Shown piece by piece: positions 7,397 to 15,882 of a DNA stretch of 25,274 nt. The notes beneath the pieces are model-generated. The model ran no database searches. It was not told the DNA's origin and worked only from the letters and a program-made list of their open reading frames with translations. The stretch lies in the IMG/VR virus record IMGVR_UViG_3300037071_001442, positions 1-25,274 of that record; one strand, written 5' to 3'. The translations under genes and the position numbers were made by a program. How positions within the stretch are numbered: position 1 is the first letter of the stretch; the number at the start of each line of letters is the position of its first letter. The DNA comes from a virus.

Positions 7397-8713
7397 TTAC
7401 TCACTACTAAAAGCCTTTTCTTCTTTTAAAATGTCAAATTGATTTGTTATCGGTTTTTTTGTTACTACTTGATTAGCCCCGCCTGTTTTAACTGTAGTTG
7501 GCGTGTTGTGTAACGTCTTCTTTTGTTCCAGTAATAATTTTTCCCGAACTCTGTTCTCGTAGGATTGCATCCCCTTATCATGGAACTCAAGCATTGTTAT
7601 GGCTCTTGCCAATTTCTCAGGATTGTTTAACAAGTCATTAACAGCACCACTATTAATTTTATTAGCGAGAAACTGTCGGTCTGTTTGGTTTAAATTCTTG
7701 TCCAAGAACGAAGGAACTCTGTCCAACGCTTTAATTACTTGTTCAATTTTCGCCTTTTCAGCCGTTGATTTTTCTTGTAACTGACGAGTCTGATACTCTT
7801 GTATTTTCTGTTGTTGAAAATTCTGTATGTTTACTTTTTCTTTGTTAAGATCAATTCTGATTTTAGAATCCAAAAGGTCAAGTTGATTTGAGTCTTTTAT
7901 CTTCTGCATTTCAACATCAATCATTTCGGGAGTGTACTCAGGATTAGATAATCTAATATCTTCTCTTATAAGCTCCTCTTTCCCTAATTTCAAATAGTTG
8001 TCTATTGTTAATGTCGGCGTAATAATTTGCTCTAATGTTAAATCAGGAATAGCATTTGCTAATTCTAAAGCAGTTGCTACATCGGGCTTTAATTTACTAA
8101 ACACCGATTCTTGAGCTTCAGTCTTTGCCTTTTCAATTTCAGCTTGCCATTTAGCTGTTTCAGCTTTTTCGTAAACGTCAAACCCATTTTCTTCTTTATA
8201 ATCGGCTGGCACTTCTAATCCTTTAGCTAGCATTAAAGCTTTCCAAGTGCCGTCTTCAGCGCCTAATAAACCAATCTTAACCTCGTCTTCTGTTACAAAG
8301 CCTTCTGTTTCGGTTTTCTTTAATTCAGCCGCTGAAATTTCTTCTTTGGTGGCTGTTTCTGGTAATCCTAATTCAACTGCCTTAGCTTTTAGCTCATCCG
8401 CGATTTTTGTTTCAGCCGCCTTAATTTCTTCAGGTGTGGCTGTTTCTGGTAGGCTTAATTCTTTGGCTTTTGCAACTAATGCTTCAGCATCTTTTACTTT
8501 ATTGTCGGCCTCTAATTTATCTTTATCCGCCTGTTCTTGAGGCGTAATTGTTAAATTAAGGTCAACTTCTGTTTTGGCAGTGCTGCCAGTGTCATCTGAT
8601 TTAAAAACTGGTTCGGTTTCCAATATGGCAAACGGGTCGTTTTTAACATCAGGTGTAGGTGTAGGTGTCGGCTCTCCCGATTTGTTTACAACTATGTCTG
8701 TGTTTTCTTCCAT
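7397..8713 (-). CDS. capsid scaffold-like protein
   Basis: 438 aa, very rich in Glu, Lys and Ala, and mostly predicted helix and coiled coil by eye. It lies between portal and capsid genes, the usual place for a scaffolding protein. An N-terminal Pro-rich tract (GEPTPTPTPDV, 13-23) is followed by two tandem copies of a helical repeat: KAKELSLPETATPEEIKAAE (82-101) and KAVELGLPETATKEEISAAE (111-130). The remainder has heptad-like stretches such as QQKIQEYQTRQLQEKSTAEK. Scaffold function is by position and composition; it has no recognisable protease motif. A weak TACATTTA box (8742-8735) precedes the start by 22 bases. Confidence 0.75.
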   Translation of the reverse strand: MEENTDIVVNKSGEPTPTPTPDVKNDPFAILETEPVFKSDDTGSTAKTEVDLNLTITPQEQADKDKLEADNKVKDAEALVAKAKELSLPETATPEEIKAAETKIADELKAKAVELGLPETATKEEISAAELKKTETEGFVTEDEVKIGLLGAEDGTWKALMLAKGLEVPADYKEENGFDVYEKAETAKWQAEIEKAKTEAQESVFSKLKPDVATALELANAIPDLTLEQIITPTLTIDNYLKLGKEELIREDIRLSNPEYTPEMIDVEMQKIKDSNQLDLLDSKIRIDLNKEKVNIQNFQQQKIQEYQTRQLQEKSTAEKAKIEQVIKALDRVPSFLDKNLNQTDRQFLANKINSGAVNDLLNNPEKLARAITMLEFHDKGMQSYENRVREKLLLEQKKTLHNTPTTVKTGGANQVVTKKPITNQFDILKEEKAFSSE

Positions 8714-8749
8714 TTTTATGTATTATTTTGAATGTAAATGTATTAAGTT

Positions 8750-10963
8750 TTATTGACCTTGCAAAAATTTATTTTCAGCGTTATGCTGGTCATTAACCAA
8801 CTTATTGCCAGATTTATTATCATCAATAGCCATTTGACCCTCTGTTTCAGCTCCAATCTTTTCTAACATCAGGTTTCTGGTTTCAGTTAATTGTTGTTCA
8901 TGAATTTGCTGTTGTTGTTGTAACATTTGCTGTTGCATAGCCTGTTGATTTTGAGCATCCGCCGCTTGTTGTCTTATTGCGTTTTCCTGAACTCTTACAT
9001 AAGCATCTTCAAATATTTGTTTGGCTTCTACAAAGGTTTCTGACATTTCAAATTTCAATACTTCCAAAGGAGTTATTTGCTGGGCGTTAATAGAAAACTC
9101 AAGCATTTGACGCATCTTTTGTTTGATCTCGTTATAACGTCCGCCGCTTTGTAAATACACGCCGTAATCCCTGAATCCAATCTCAGTAGTGATTTGCATA
9201 TACTTAAACTTCTCACTACCTAAAATTTGCTCGCCCTCATCCTGTCTGTAAAACGCATAACTAATCTTAGAAGCCTCCGCAATACGCATTAACACTTGTT
9301 CGGTATAAAGCTCCATTGCGTAATAAATAGGGGCTGTTTGCGTCCGCGAATTTTCTATAGCTTGCTGGGAATTCGTTACGGTAGCAGATGCCTGAATAGA
9401 CCCCTCCCTTGTTTCGTTAATACCAGTAAGTCTATCCATTGTCATTAGAATCTGGTCTTTAAGCGCCAACAATTGTTGCACTGACTGACTTAACCCTAAA
9501 TCGAATTCTTTAAACAACTCCATCCCTGATAAATTACGATTAGCAAAGTTTCCTGAAGCTGAACTGTCAACATCAATAAAACTATCGTTAGCCATATCGT
9601 AGGCAATTTCCTTTAGCGTCCGCTTTTTCGGCAACGCTGCTCTGTCGTACATGATAACCTTACCCTTAAATTTAGCAAGTTCTTTCATTATCTGATACAT
9701 TGTAATATCAAATAGATTATCAAAATTCTCTATTACTTTCTGTACTGAAATTCTTAGTCCATCAACAGTACCAACATTAATACCGATATAAGAACTATCA
9801 AGTATATAAGCTGGGTTATCGTGACGGCGCATTTGGAATGGTTTACGGCGCATATTTTTAAATATTACCCCTCCAATCATTGTCCCCTCCCACAAATCTT
9901 CTTCCCACTTAGTTTCGATTACATATTTACCCTTTTCAACGTCCTTTTCAAAAGCTTCTTTATTAAGTTCATATTGTTTAGGACTTATCTCAATTGTCAC
10001 CTTTTCGGTTTCGCTACTCCACTCTAATTGATTGGTGGTTTTAGGCGCGATTTTATAGTAACGAGGCTTCATTGCCTTCCATTCAATATGAATAACGTCC
10101 ACAAGTAATTGCTGTCCGTTCATAGTCCCCATCCACTGTCTTGTTGACCAGTTATCATACCAAGTGTTCTGCATATCCTGAAGCATATTTTTTTCAGCTT
10201 CAGTGAATTCATAACGATTCATTAATTGATAAACTGGCATCCTTTGGCGACAACCCTTAATCGGACTCTTTTCTAAGAAATAATCATTCTCAATCTCCTG
10301 ATAAATTGCATCGCGCGGATCAATTTTCAAATAATCAACATTACCCTTTTCGTCAATTTCAATCTTACCATAACAAGAACTTGTAACACAAACATCCAAG
10401 AATTGCTCGCCAAACTTTTGAACTAAATTTAGCTTCTTAATCTTCTCATTTATAATAAGTTGCATTATATCTTCGCACTTATCTTTGGGGCTATATTTAT
10501 CCCAAATCGGGTCTTCTTCAGAGCTTGGTATTTGAGCGCCCTCCATTACATCTACTCCCGCTTTATCTCGCAAATCTTCTAATGCTGGTTTAGCTAACAT
10601 AGCGCCCGTCATAAAATCCATTTGACGCATCTTATCGCTTATTGCCTCTATGTTAATAGTTTCAACAGTAGCTGCTAATGGTCTTTTGATCCACTCTCCG
10701 TGAAGTAAATTTAGTTTAGTTCTACCCGCGCGATAAGCTATGTATTTAGCTTTATTTTGTTTGCCGTAAGTTTTTTCCCACAGTCCGTTATGTGAGGCTG
10801 TTTTAACGCCATTATACGACTGATAAAGCGAAGTCATTTGCTGTCTTCGCCAATCGTATGTTGTAAGTAAATTTCGTGCGTAAAATAAAAACCCTTTACA
10901 CCAATCAGGTGTTTTTTGTGTTTCGGGAACTGAAATGTCGGGCAGACCAATATAATTACTCAT
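8750..10963 (-). CDS. portal protein
   Basis: 737 aa, immediately downstream of TerL and with the size expected for the dodecameric packaging vertex of crAss-like phages. The best evidence is the segment around 509-550, MDRLTGINETREGS followed by ATVTNSQQAIENSRTQTAP, which has the 'TGI..xREG...A....AI..S' pattern of portal stems in this group. N-terminal residues 20-90 are rich in aromatic and basic residues (YDWRRQQMTSLYQSYNG). The last 70 residues are Gln-rich with long Q runs (QQAMQQQMLQQQQQIHEQQL), probably a C-terminal barrel or coiled coil. An A-rich tract precedes the ATG and a 42-bp AT-rich gap separates it from TerL. Confidence in portal is high; lineage is less certain. Confidence 0.88.
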   Translation of the reverse strand: MSNYIGLPDISVPETQKTPDWCKGFLFYARNLLTTYDWRRQQMTSLYQSYNGVKTASHNGLWEKTYGKQNKAKYIAYRAGRTKLNLLHGEWIKRPLAATVETINIEAISDKMRQMDFMTGAMLAKPALEDLRDKAGVDVMEGAQIPSSEEDPIWDKYSPKDKCEDIMQLIINEKIKKLNLVQKFGEQFLDVCVTSSCYGKIEIDEKGNVDYLKIDPRDAIYQEIENDYFLEKSPIKGCRQRMPVYQLMNRYEFTEAEKNMLQDMQNTWYDNWSTRQWMGTMNGQQLLVDVIHIEWKAMKPRYYKIAPKTTNQLEWSSETEKVTIEISPKQYELNKEAFEKDVEKGKYVIETKWEEDLWEGTMIGGVIFKNMRRKPFQMRRHDNPAYILDSSYIGINVGTVDGLRISVQKVIENFDNLFDITMYQIMKELAKFKGKVIMYDRAALPKKRTLKEIAYDMANDSFIDVDSSASGNFANRNLSGMELFKEFDLGLSQSVQQLLALKDQILMTMDRLTGINETREGSIQASATVTNSQQAIENSRTQTAPIYYAMELYTEQVLMRIAEASKISYAFYRQDEGEQILGSEKFKYMQITTEIGFRDYGVYLQSGGRYNEIKQKMRQMLEFSINAQQITPLEVLKFEMSETFVEAKQIFEDAYVRVQENAIRQQAADAQNQQAMQQQMLQQQQQIHEQQLTETRNLMLEKIGAETEGQMAIDDNKSGNKLVNDQHNAENKFLQGQ

Positions 10964-11005
10964 TTTTTAGAATTGATTTCACCAAAAATAAGCATTTTTT
11001 TGTAA

Positions 11006-13012
11006 CTACGTACCAAACAGGTCGCTATCTTGCTCATCGTTTTTCAACTCCTGAGTTTCTACGTTATGATGGTAGTTTCCGTTTCTGTCAAAAGTGCCAG
11101 CGTGAAGGTTGAAAGCTTCATCAATATCAGAGTCGTCGTGATTAGATGGAGGCGCTTCTTCTGCCGCTGCTTGCATTAAAGCAATCCCATAAGCATCCGC
11201 CAAATCGTTATCCGACCCTTCTTCAACTTCATCAAAGTTCTGCAACTGATTAATTAATTCATCAAACCATATCTGGTCAACATTATAATAAATAGCGGTA
11301 TCCATTAAACCTACCATTTTAGGTCGGCTTCCCTTTGTTAACAATATTCCGTGAACGTGAGTTTGGTCTGAATTAGAGTTTTCAAATGCTTTTGGACGTA
11401 AGGCTAAGTATTGTTGTCCGTAATTTTCTTCGAAATATTTTATCACATGAGGTTTTGCAGCATCTATCAAAGTAGCCCCTTGTAAATTATAATACACAGC
11501 TAATTTTAAACACATTTCATAAAACATTTCCTTACGCTTAGGTCGCGTACAAATTACCGCAACAGGCGCTATTTGCGGGGCGTTTACAATAGTATTAGCT
11601 CGTATCAATACGCACATAGCCCCTAATGATTTAGAGGTCTTAGAAGTGTCCTGATCGTAGCTGTCGATTCCGCCTGAATATAGCCCCCAATATCCTTTTA
11701 ATGGATGTCCGTTGTCAAGTATTAAAAATGTAGTTTCGTCTTTATCTTCTTTTGTAGCTGGTTTTGCAATTATTTGTAAGGGAATTTTTCTAAGCTTTGT
11801 ATTCTCATCCATCGCCCAATCCAATTTCCATCGGGAATATTTTTTTGGTGAATTAGAAACAATATATTCTTGGTCGTTTAGTTTTTCAGTGTCGAATTCA
11901 TTAACCGCCGTTTTTCTAAACATATCCTTTTCTTCTAAAGGATTGTTCTGCTTATACTCTAAATACTTCTTTTTATTTCCGCTTTTAGCAAGCTTATCTG
12001 ACTTCTTTAAAATAAATTCTTTCGCCGCTATTTCATCTTCAACTCCAATTAATTCAAACTTTTTGTGGGTCAATAATAAATTAGGAATCTGCTCAATAAT
12101 TTCTCCGTTACGGGTAGCGCCTCCGTAATTTGGCTTGTGCATTCGAGTGGCTGGCGCTAAAAATTTAATCATATTAAATTCATCAGCGTGTTCCCAAATA
12201 TATTTATAATCTTTAGAGCCTTTATTTACATTCCCCGCTGTACCGTAAAAAAGCATCGTGCCAATTTGTTTATCACCATCAGTTAATGTATCCTCAGTTG
12301 CATTATAAAACTCAATAAGATTAGGAAATTCTCCGCACTCCTCTGCTACAACATCGTTTAAATATAATCCCTTAAATAAATTGGGGTTATTAAACATTGT
12401 TCTAACGTGAATTTTATTTTTTGTTCCTTTATCAATCCACTGATTGTTTTCGTCTTGTATTTCATAACCCGCTTGTACTTCATCGTTATTACTAATTAAT
12501 GTTTTAGTTTGTAATTCAAGTGGCATTAAAGAATCTCCATTACTCCACTTAGTCATAAAATCTAAAGCATAATCTTTTAACCCTGCCGCTATACCAGCGT
12601 TATATCCATACGTAAATCTATAACCATAATCAATTACAGCCTTATGCGTAAACTCTGAAATACCTTTTCGTCGCGCTTTACCAATAATTATATTTTTACC
12701 TTTAGATTTAGCATATTCATATAATAAGGAAATTTCGTGGTGCAAATCAACTATATCTGGTGTAATAATACCGTTAATAGTTGACATATAATTAAAGTTT
12801 AAATAATAATAAAACCTTCCTGTTATATATGTCCCGCCACTTTGGTAGCCGTTAAAAATCCTAAAAATTTGCTCCTCCCAGTACTTTTCAAAATCTGGCG
12901 TTCCTTTTACTTTAGGATTTAATCTTGAGTCTGCATATTTCGGAATTCCGTAACGTGCGACAGGATTTAAGCAACAGCCCTTCCCTTTATAATATGGCGG
13001 ACGTAAAATCAT
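11006..13012 (-). CDS. terL: terminase large subunit (TerL)
   Basis: 668 aa. Residues 61-74 (TYITGRFYYYLNFN) are the aromatic 'GxxYYxLNF' lead-in common in crAss-like terminases. The ATPase has a degenerate Walker A, GKARRKGIS (111-119), a Walker B ending VVAEECGEF (221-229) with catalytic Glu at 224/225, and a coupling motif GTMLFYGTAG (251-260). The C-terminal nuclease shows GGIDSYDQD (447-455), LIDAAKP (515-521) and DNDLADAYG (601-609), giving three acidic sites as expected for an RNase H-fold headful or cos-cutting nuclease. It packages DNA through the portal encoded next. The ATG overlaps the preceding gene's stop (ATGA), so translation is coupled. Confidence 0.93.
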   Translation of the reverse strand: MILRPPYYKGKGCCLNPVARYGIPKYADSRLNPKVKGTPDFEKYWEEQIFRIFNGYQSGGTYITGRFYYYLNFNYMSTINGIITPDIVDLHHEISLLYEYAKSKGKNIIIGKARRKGISEFTHKAVIDYGYRFTYGYNAGIAAGLKDYALDFMTKWSNGDSLMPLELQTKTLISNNDEVQAGYEIQDENNQWIDKGTKNKIHVRTMFNNPNLFKGLYLNDVVAEECGEFPNLIEFYNATEDTLTDGDKQIGTMLFYGTAGNVNKGSKDYKYIWEHADEFNMIKFLAPATRMHKPNYGGATRNGEIIEQIPNLLLTHKKFELIGVEDEIAAKEFILKKSDKLAKSGNKKKYLEYKQNNPLEEKDMFRKTAVNEFDTEKLNDQEYIVSNSPKKYSRWKLDWAMDENTKLRKIPLQIIAKPATKEDKDETTFLILDNGHPLKGYWGLYSGGIDSYDQDTSKTSKSLGAMCVLIRANTIVNAPQIAPVAVICTRPKRKEMFYEMCLKLAVYYNLQGATLIDAAKPHVIKYFEENYGQQYLALRPKAFENSNSDQTHVHGILLTKGSRPKMVGLMDTAIYYNVDQIWFDELINQLQNFDEVEEGSDNDLADAYGIALMQAAAEEAPPSNHDDSDIDEAFNLHAGTFDRNGNYHHNVETQELKNDEQDSDLFGT

Positions 13013-13539
13013 TTCTTGGCTATTACTTTTTCATAGTAAGACTTCCTATCCATTATCTCCTCAAGCCAGCTTCGCTCCATATTACCCTTGATCTTACCCT
13101 GTTTTCTTATCGATTCGGCAACTTCACTCTCTAATTCAATAATATCTTTTCTTAGTCCTGAAATAATTTCGCGGGCATTCTTAATGGCTGTTACAGAAGT
13201 TTCGTTATCCACAACTTCTAACATCTGCTCAATTTTCTTTTGATACCTAGCTACCTGTTCTACTTTTGGATTATACTGAAGTGATTTATACACCTCTATC
13301 GCGCGATTAACTTTAGGGGATGTAAGAATTTTAGGATTATTGTCATTCCATACGTGAATCATAGCCTTTCGGATACGGTCTTCTTCAGGAAACTGTCTAT
13401 AAATACTAAAATAGTCGTAAGCAAGAATTACATAAAGCAATTCGTCTTCGTTAAGAACCCCTAATTCGGGGGAAAGTTTAACCACTTCTGGTCGTAAAAT
13501 TACGTTTTGGCGGTCATCCGCGTAAATAAGTAAACTCAT
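13009..13539 (-). CDS. terminase-leader protein, coiled coil; possible small terminase
   Basis: 176 aa, highly charged, without any strong family motif. Residues about 1-60 form a compact start (LLIYADDRQ, then ILAYDYFSIYRQFPEEDRIRKA). Residues 90-150 read as coiled coil (VEQVARYQKKIEQMLEVVDN, then RKDIIELESEVAESIRKQ). It is directly upstream of, and overlaps by 4 bp, terL, which is the usual position of a small terminase subunit that recognises packaging DNA. That role is a positional inference only; the sequence shows no clear HTH. A leftward TATATTTG box lies about 31 bases upstream of the start. Confidence 0.7.
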   Translation of the reverse strand: MSLLIYADDRQNVILRPEVVKLSPELGVLNEDELLYVILAYDYFSIYRQFPEEDRIRKAMIHVWNDNNPKILTSPKVNRAIEVYKSLQYNPKVEQVARYQKKIEQMLEVVDNETSVTAIKNAREIISGLRKDIIELESEVAESIRKQGKIKGNMERSWLEEIMDRKSYYEKVIAKK

Positions 13540-13570
13540 ATATCTGTGTTTCAGCCTCTCGCTGTTGCAA

Positions 13571-13578
13571 CAAATATA
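13571..13578 (-). promoter_or_regulatory. Bacteroidota-type -7 promoter box (TATATTTG) for the terminase operon
   Basis: Leftward sequence TATATTTG matches the Bacteroidota sigma-A -7 consensus TAnnTTTG exactly and lies about 31 bases before the ATG at 13539. No TTTG -33 box is visible at the standard 19-21 bp, so a weaker, activator-dependent or alternative promoter is possible. The same octamer precedes the genes starting at 17517 (minus) and 18720 (plus). Confidence 0.5.
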
Positions 13579-13587
13579 GGGAATTAT

Positions 13588-13983
13588 TTAATATCGCATA
13601 TAGTAGTCCTTGCCTTTATGCTTAACATGAGATATAAAAGAGGTGTCAAGCGTGTCAGAAATTATTGTAAAAGCTAATATAAGAATCTGGGCATCTAAGT
13701 ATCCAATAGCTAAAGCTGTTATTTCTCCGCAAAAAATTGCGAGCGGAATTAACAATGCGTTAATGGCAATAAATCCAAGCAAAAATGCAAATATCAATAA
13801 CCAACCTTTTTTTCTACATCGGAATCTAACTATCTTGTATAAATAGTCGTTGTATTTTTTCTCCGCCCATGTTTTTTTTCTTTCTGGCGGCAATTTATAA
13901 ATAACACTACATATAGATGGGCTATACACCATTAACATATCTTGCTTTAAAAAAGCCGCCTTATATTCAAACTCATTTTCCAT
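13588..13983 (-). CDS. small membrane protein carrying a capsid-C-terminus-like N-terminal peptide
   Basis: 131 aa. Residues 8-30 (KAAF, then LKQDMLMVYSPSICSVIYK) repeat the capsid protein's last 23 residues before its terminal Gly (15/23 identical). They are followed by a basic linker (KLPPERKKTWAEKK, then RFRCRKKGW to residue 61). Two hydrophobic helices come next, about 61-84 (LLIFAFLLGFIAINALLIPL) and about 88-108, with no signal peptide and a basic C-terminal tail (HVKHKGKDYYMRY). Positive-inside reasoning puts both ends, including the capsid-like peptide, in the cytoplasm. The gene sits between the nuclease and terminase genes, and its ATG overlaps the nuclease stop as TAATG. Function is unknown; see findings for the hypotheses (capsid tether, decoy, exclusion protein). 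Confidence 0.8.
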   Translation of the reverse strand: MENEFEYKAAFLKQDMLMVYSPSICSVIYKLPPERKKTWAEKKYNDYLYKIVRFRCRKKGWLLIFAFLLGFIAINALLIPLAIFCGEITALAIGYLDAQILILAFTIISDTLDTSFISHVKHKGKDYYMRY

Positions 13984-14738
13984 TAAAACGCTTCGTTTGT
14001 ATCCTCTGCCACTACAACTTTACTAGCCAATAAAGCATCTATTTGAGGCTTGTATGTTTCGAGTAATAATTTAACGTCCGTCTTAAGATAAACAACTGGT
14101 ATTACTTGATGTTTTGTAAAATCATCGGGCGGAATAAAATGGATAAACAATCGTTTAATTTTTCGCCCCGTTAAATTTTCCCACATATATGCGTATAAAC
14201 TTAACTGTAATGAATATTTTACATAATTACATTCTGACAAATGCTCAAATGGCGGGTATAGATTTTTACTATACTCGCTATTGTATAAAATACCCTTCGA
14301 TTTATTTGTTTTGAAATCAGAAATAATAACAGAAACATTTTTTCCTGTGCCCACCGCTGAAATTTTATCCGCCGTCCCCGCTATACGATATTGCTCATCG
14401 TACAAACACACCTCGTCGTGACTACGCCATCCCTTATATACTTCCAATATGCTTTTCAATCCTTCTTCCCATTCAGGTTTTTCACAAGTCTTGAATTGAT
14501 TATATGTTTCAAGGGCTTCGTGTATGCTGGTTCCGTGATCCCGCGCGTCATCGCCTTTAGCCTTCCATTCAGCAAGTTTTTCTGGCGTGGCGTTTTTATA
14601 CGCGAACGTGTTTTCAAATGGTTCTGATAGCATATTCAGAATTTTTGATACCGATATATACTCATCGCTGTTTACGTGCGTGTAAACGTGTTTAATAGGC
14701 TCTAAAGCCACTTTCTCCTCGAATAGTCCGTGAGCCAT
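13983..14738 (-). CDS. PD-(D/E)XK superfamily exonuclease (RecB/Cas4-like)
   Basis: 251 aa. Motifs of the superfamily are in order: GTSIHEALE (69-77), RIAGTADKI (118-126) with Asp124, VIISDFKTNK (137-146) with the D-x-K pair Asp141/Lys143, and YSLQLSLYAYMWE (175-187) with the supporting Gln178. RLFIHF (196-201) supplies the last strand. Such phage nucleases process DNA ends for recombination or replication; a metal-dependent 5'-3' or 3'-5' activity cannot be chosen from sequence. It is short, so there are no helicase domains. There is no visible four-cysteine Fe-S cluster as in canonical Cas4. It is tightly packed with genes on both sides, which suggests an operon with the 255-aa protein at 14926 as possible partner. 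Confidence 0.85.
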   Translation of the reverse strand: MAHGLFEEKVALEPIKHVYTHVNSDEYISVSKILNMLSEPFENTFAYKNATPEKLAEWKAKGDDARDHGTSIHEALETYNQFKTCEKPEWEEGLKSILEVYKGWRSHDEVCLYDEQYRIAGTADKISAVGTGKNVSVIISDFKTNKSKGILYNSEYSKNLYPPFEHLSECNYVKYSLQLSLYAYMWENLTGRKIKRLFIHFIPPDDFTKHQVIPVVYLKTDVKLLLETYKPQIDALLASKVVVAEDTNEAF

Positions 14739-14923
14739 TATTTTTCTTTAATTATTTCTAAAATACGTTTAAACTTACTCTTTTTAGCGTAAGCTGTTGT
14801 AACAACTATAAAAACACCACTTATTTCGTCACGCGTATATAAATAATGGTCATCGCTTTTATAAACATTTCCATATTGATGCCTGAAGGTATAAATGCCT
14901 TGTTTCAGTTTTGGTTCTACCAT
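14738..14923 (-). CDS. small basic protein of unknown function (61 aa)
   Basis: 61 aa. It starts MVEPKLKQGIYTFRHQYGNV and is rich in Tyr and Lys, ending KKSKFKRILEIIKEK with a basic helix. No family is recognised. It fits without gap between its neighbours: its ATG is 3 bp after the preceding stop (14926), and its stop overlaps the nuclease ATG as TAATG. That spacing supports a real gene, probably translationally coupled to the nuclease. Confidence 0.75.
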   Translation of the reverse strand: MVEPKLKQGIYTFRHQYGNVYKSDDHYLYTRDEISGVFIVVTTAYAKKSKFKRILEIIKEK

Positions 14924-14925
14924 AA

Positions 14926-15693
14926 TTATGCTTTTTTAAGTATTGGTTCTGGTGTTTTGTTTATTGTGAGTACATTTTCATCTGCATTTAAAGTGAAAGT
15001 TTCTTCTACCACTTCTGTTTTTTGTCCGCCAGCAATTAAATCTTCTGTAATGTCAGTATCATCGTCAACAACTAACCCGTCAGCCTCAAGTACCACGCAA
15101 CCAAATTTTTTCTCTAATATGCTGGATAACAGCTCTTTCTGTTCGTCAGGCGACATATTTTTAATAGCTTCAATATCTACACCCTGCTCTTTTGTCTTCT
15201 CGAACCAACGAACCAACACTTCTTCGTCGGTCACTTGAACTGAGCCAGACATATAATGTTCAACTTCTGTAATAATCTCCTTAATAATCAATTGTACAGC
15301 ATCAAAGTTATGATAATTGTCGCCCGATTCAATCTTAGCTGTTTTAGGCTTTATCTCTTTATTACCAAGTGATAAAATAGAACCTTCCAGTATAAATCCA
15401 GTACCTTCGTCTTCAGTTGTGTCGATTACAATTTGCAGTCCCGTGATTTCTGTTTCTTGGATGGTGTAGTCTTTAGTGGCTTTATCTTCATCACCGCGCA
15501 AAATTCTACACAACTCCAAATAAAACGGTCTTAGTTCTTTAAATTTATTTTCAAGTCCCAAGTGAATAGGTTGCTTGTTCTTTTCCTTCACTTCTTTATT
15601 AAACACGCGACCATTCTTTTCAACTTGTGTAAGATGCGTGGTCAACAAACCTCCAAAACCGTTGCCCAAAATTTTTACTGATTTTAATTTCAT
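14926..15693 (-). CDS. unknown protein beside the phage nuclease, possible DNA-recombination partner
   Basis: 255 aa. The N-terminus is basic and beta-strand-like (KSVKILGNGFGGLLTTHLTQ), and IHLGLENKFKELRPFYLELC follows at about 43-62. The middle (about 85-125) reads as alternating beta strands ending in KTAKIESGDNYHNFDAVQL. The C-terminus is very acidic (residues about 205-225, DGLVVDDDTDITEDLIAGG). No motif is decisive. An acidic tail and the adjacency to a PD-(D/E)XK nuclease recall phage single-strand-binding or annealing proteins, but that is context only. It could equally be an unrelated regulatory or head-associated protein. Confidence 0.82.
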   Translation of the reverse strand: MKLKSVKILGNGFGGLLTTHLTQVEKNGRVFNKEVKEKNKQPIHLGLENKFKELRPFYLELCRILRGDEDKATKDYTIQETEITGLQIVIDTTEDEGTGFILEGSILSLGNKEIKPKTAKIESGDNYHNFDAVQLIIKEIITEVEHYMSGSVQVTDEEVLVRWFEKTKEQGVDIEAIKNMSPDEQKELLSSILEKKFGCVVLEADGLVVDDDTDITEDLIAGGQKTEVVEETFTLNADENVLTINKTPEPILKKA

Positions 15694-15705
15694 TTTTTAT
15701 ATGTT

Positions 15706-15882
15706 TTAGTTATTGTTAATTTTCTCTTTATTCCAAATCCTATCAAGTAAACTTCCTTCGTCCGCCGAATAAGCTATTTTTTCCAAATCAGCCCTTAAAT
15801 TTTCTTTATACTCATCTTCTATTTTTTGAAGCCAAGTTTTTTCAAAAAGTTGCCTTTGCTGATATTCGTCGTTACTTGCCAT
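15706..15882 (-). CDS. small coiled-coil protein of unknown function (58 aa)
   Basis: 58 aa beginning MASNDEYQQRQLFEKTWLQK, helical and charged throughout, ending RIWNKEKINNN. An in-frame upstream ATG at 15954 exists, but that extension would lie entirely within the coding frame of the previous gene. I chose the ATG at 15882 because it leaves only an 11-bp overlap with the preceding stop, like the other overlaps here. No family is recognised. Confidence 0.65.
   Translation of the reverse strand: MASNDEYQQRQLFEKTWLQKIEDEYKENLRADLEKIAYSADEGSLLDRIWNKEKINNN

Noticed and set aside
11712-12128. 138-codon frame on the plus strand inside terL
   Set aside because: It lies wholly inside the well-supported TerL gene on the opposite strand; hydrophobic, Ser/Phe-rich composition typical of an antisense shadow.
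14846-15238. 130-codon plus-strand frame over the 255-aa gene
   Set aside because: Ser/Thr-rich antisense shadow of acidic coding sequence in the minus-strand gene.
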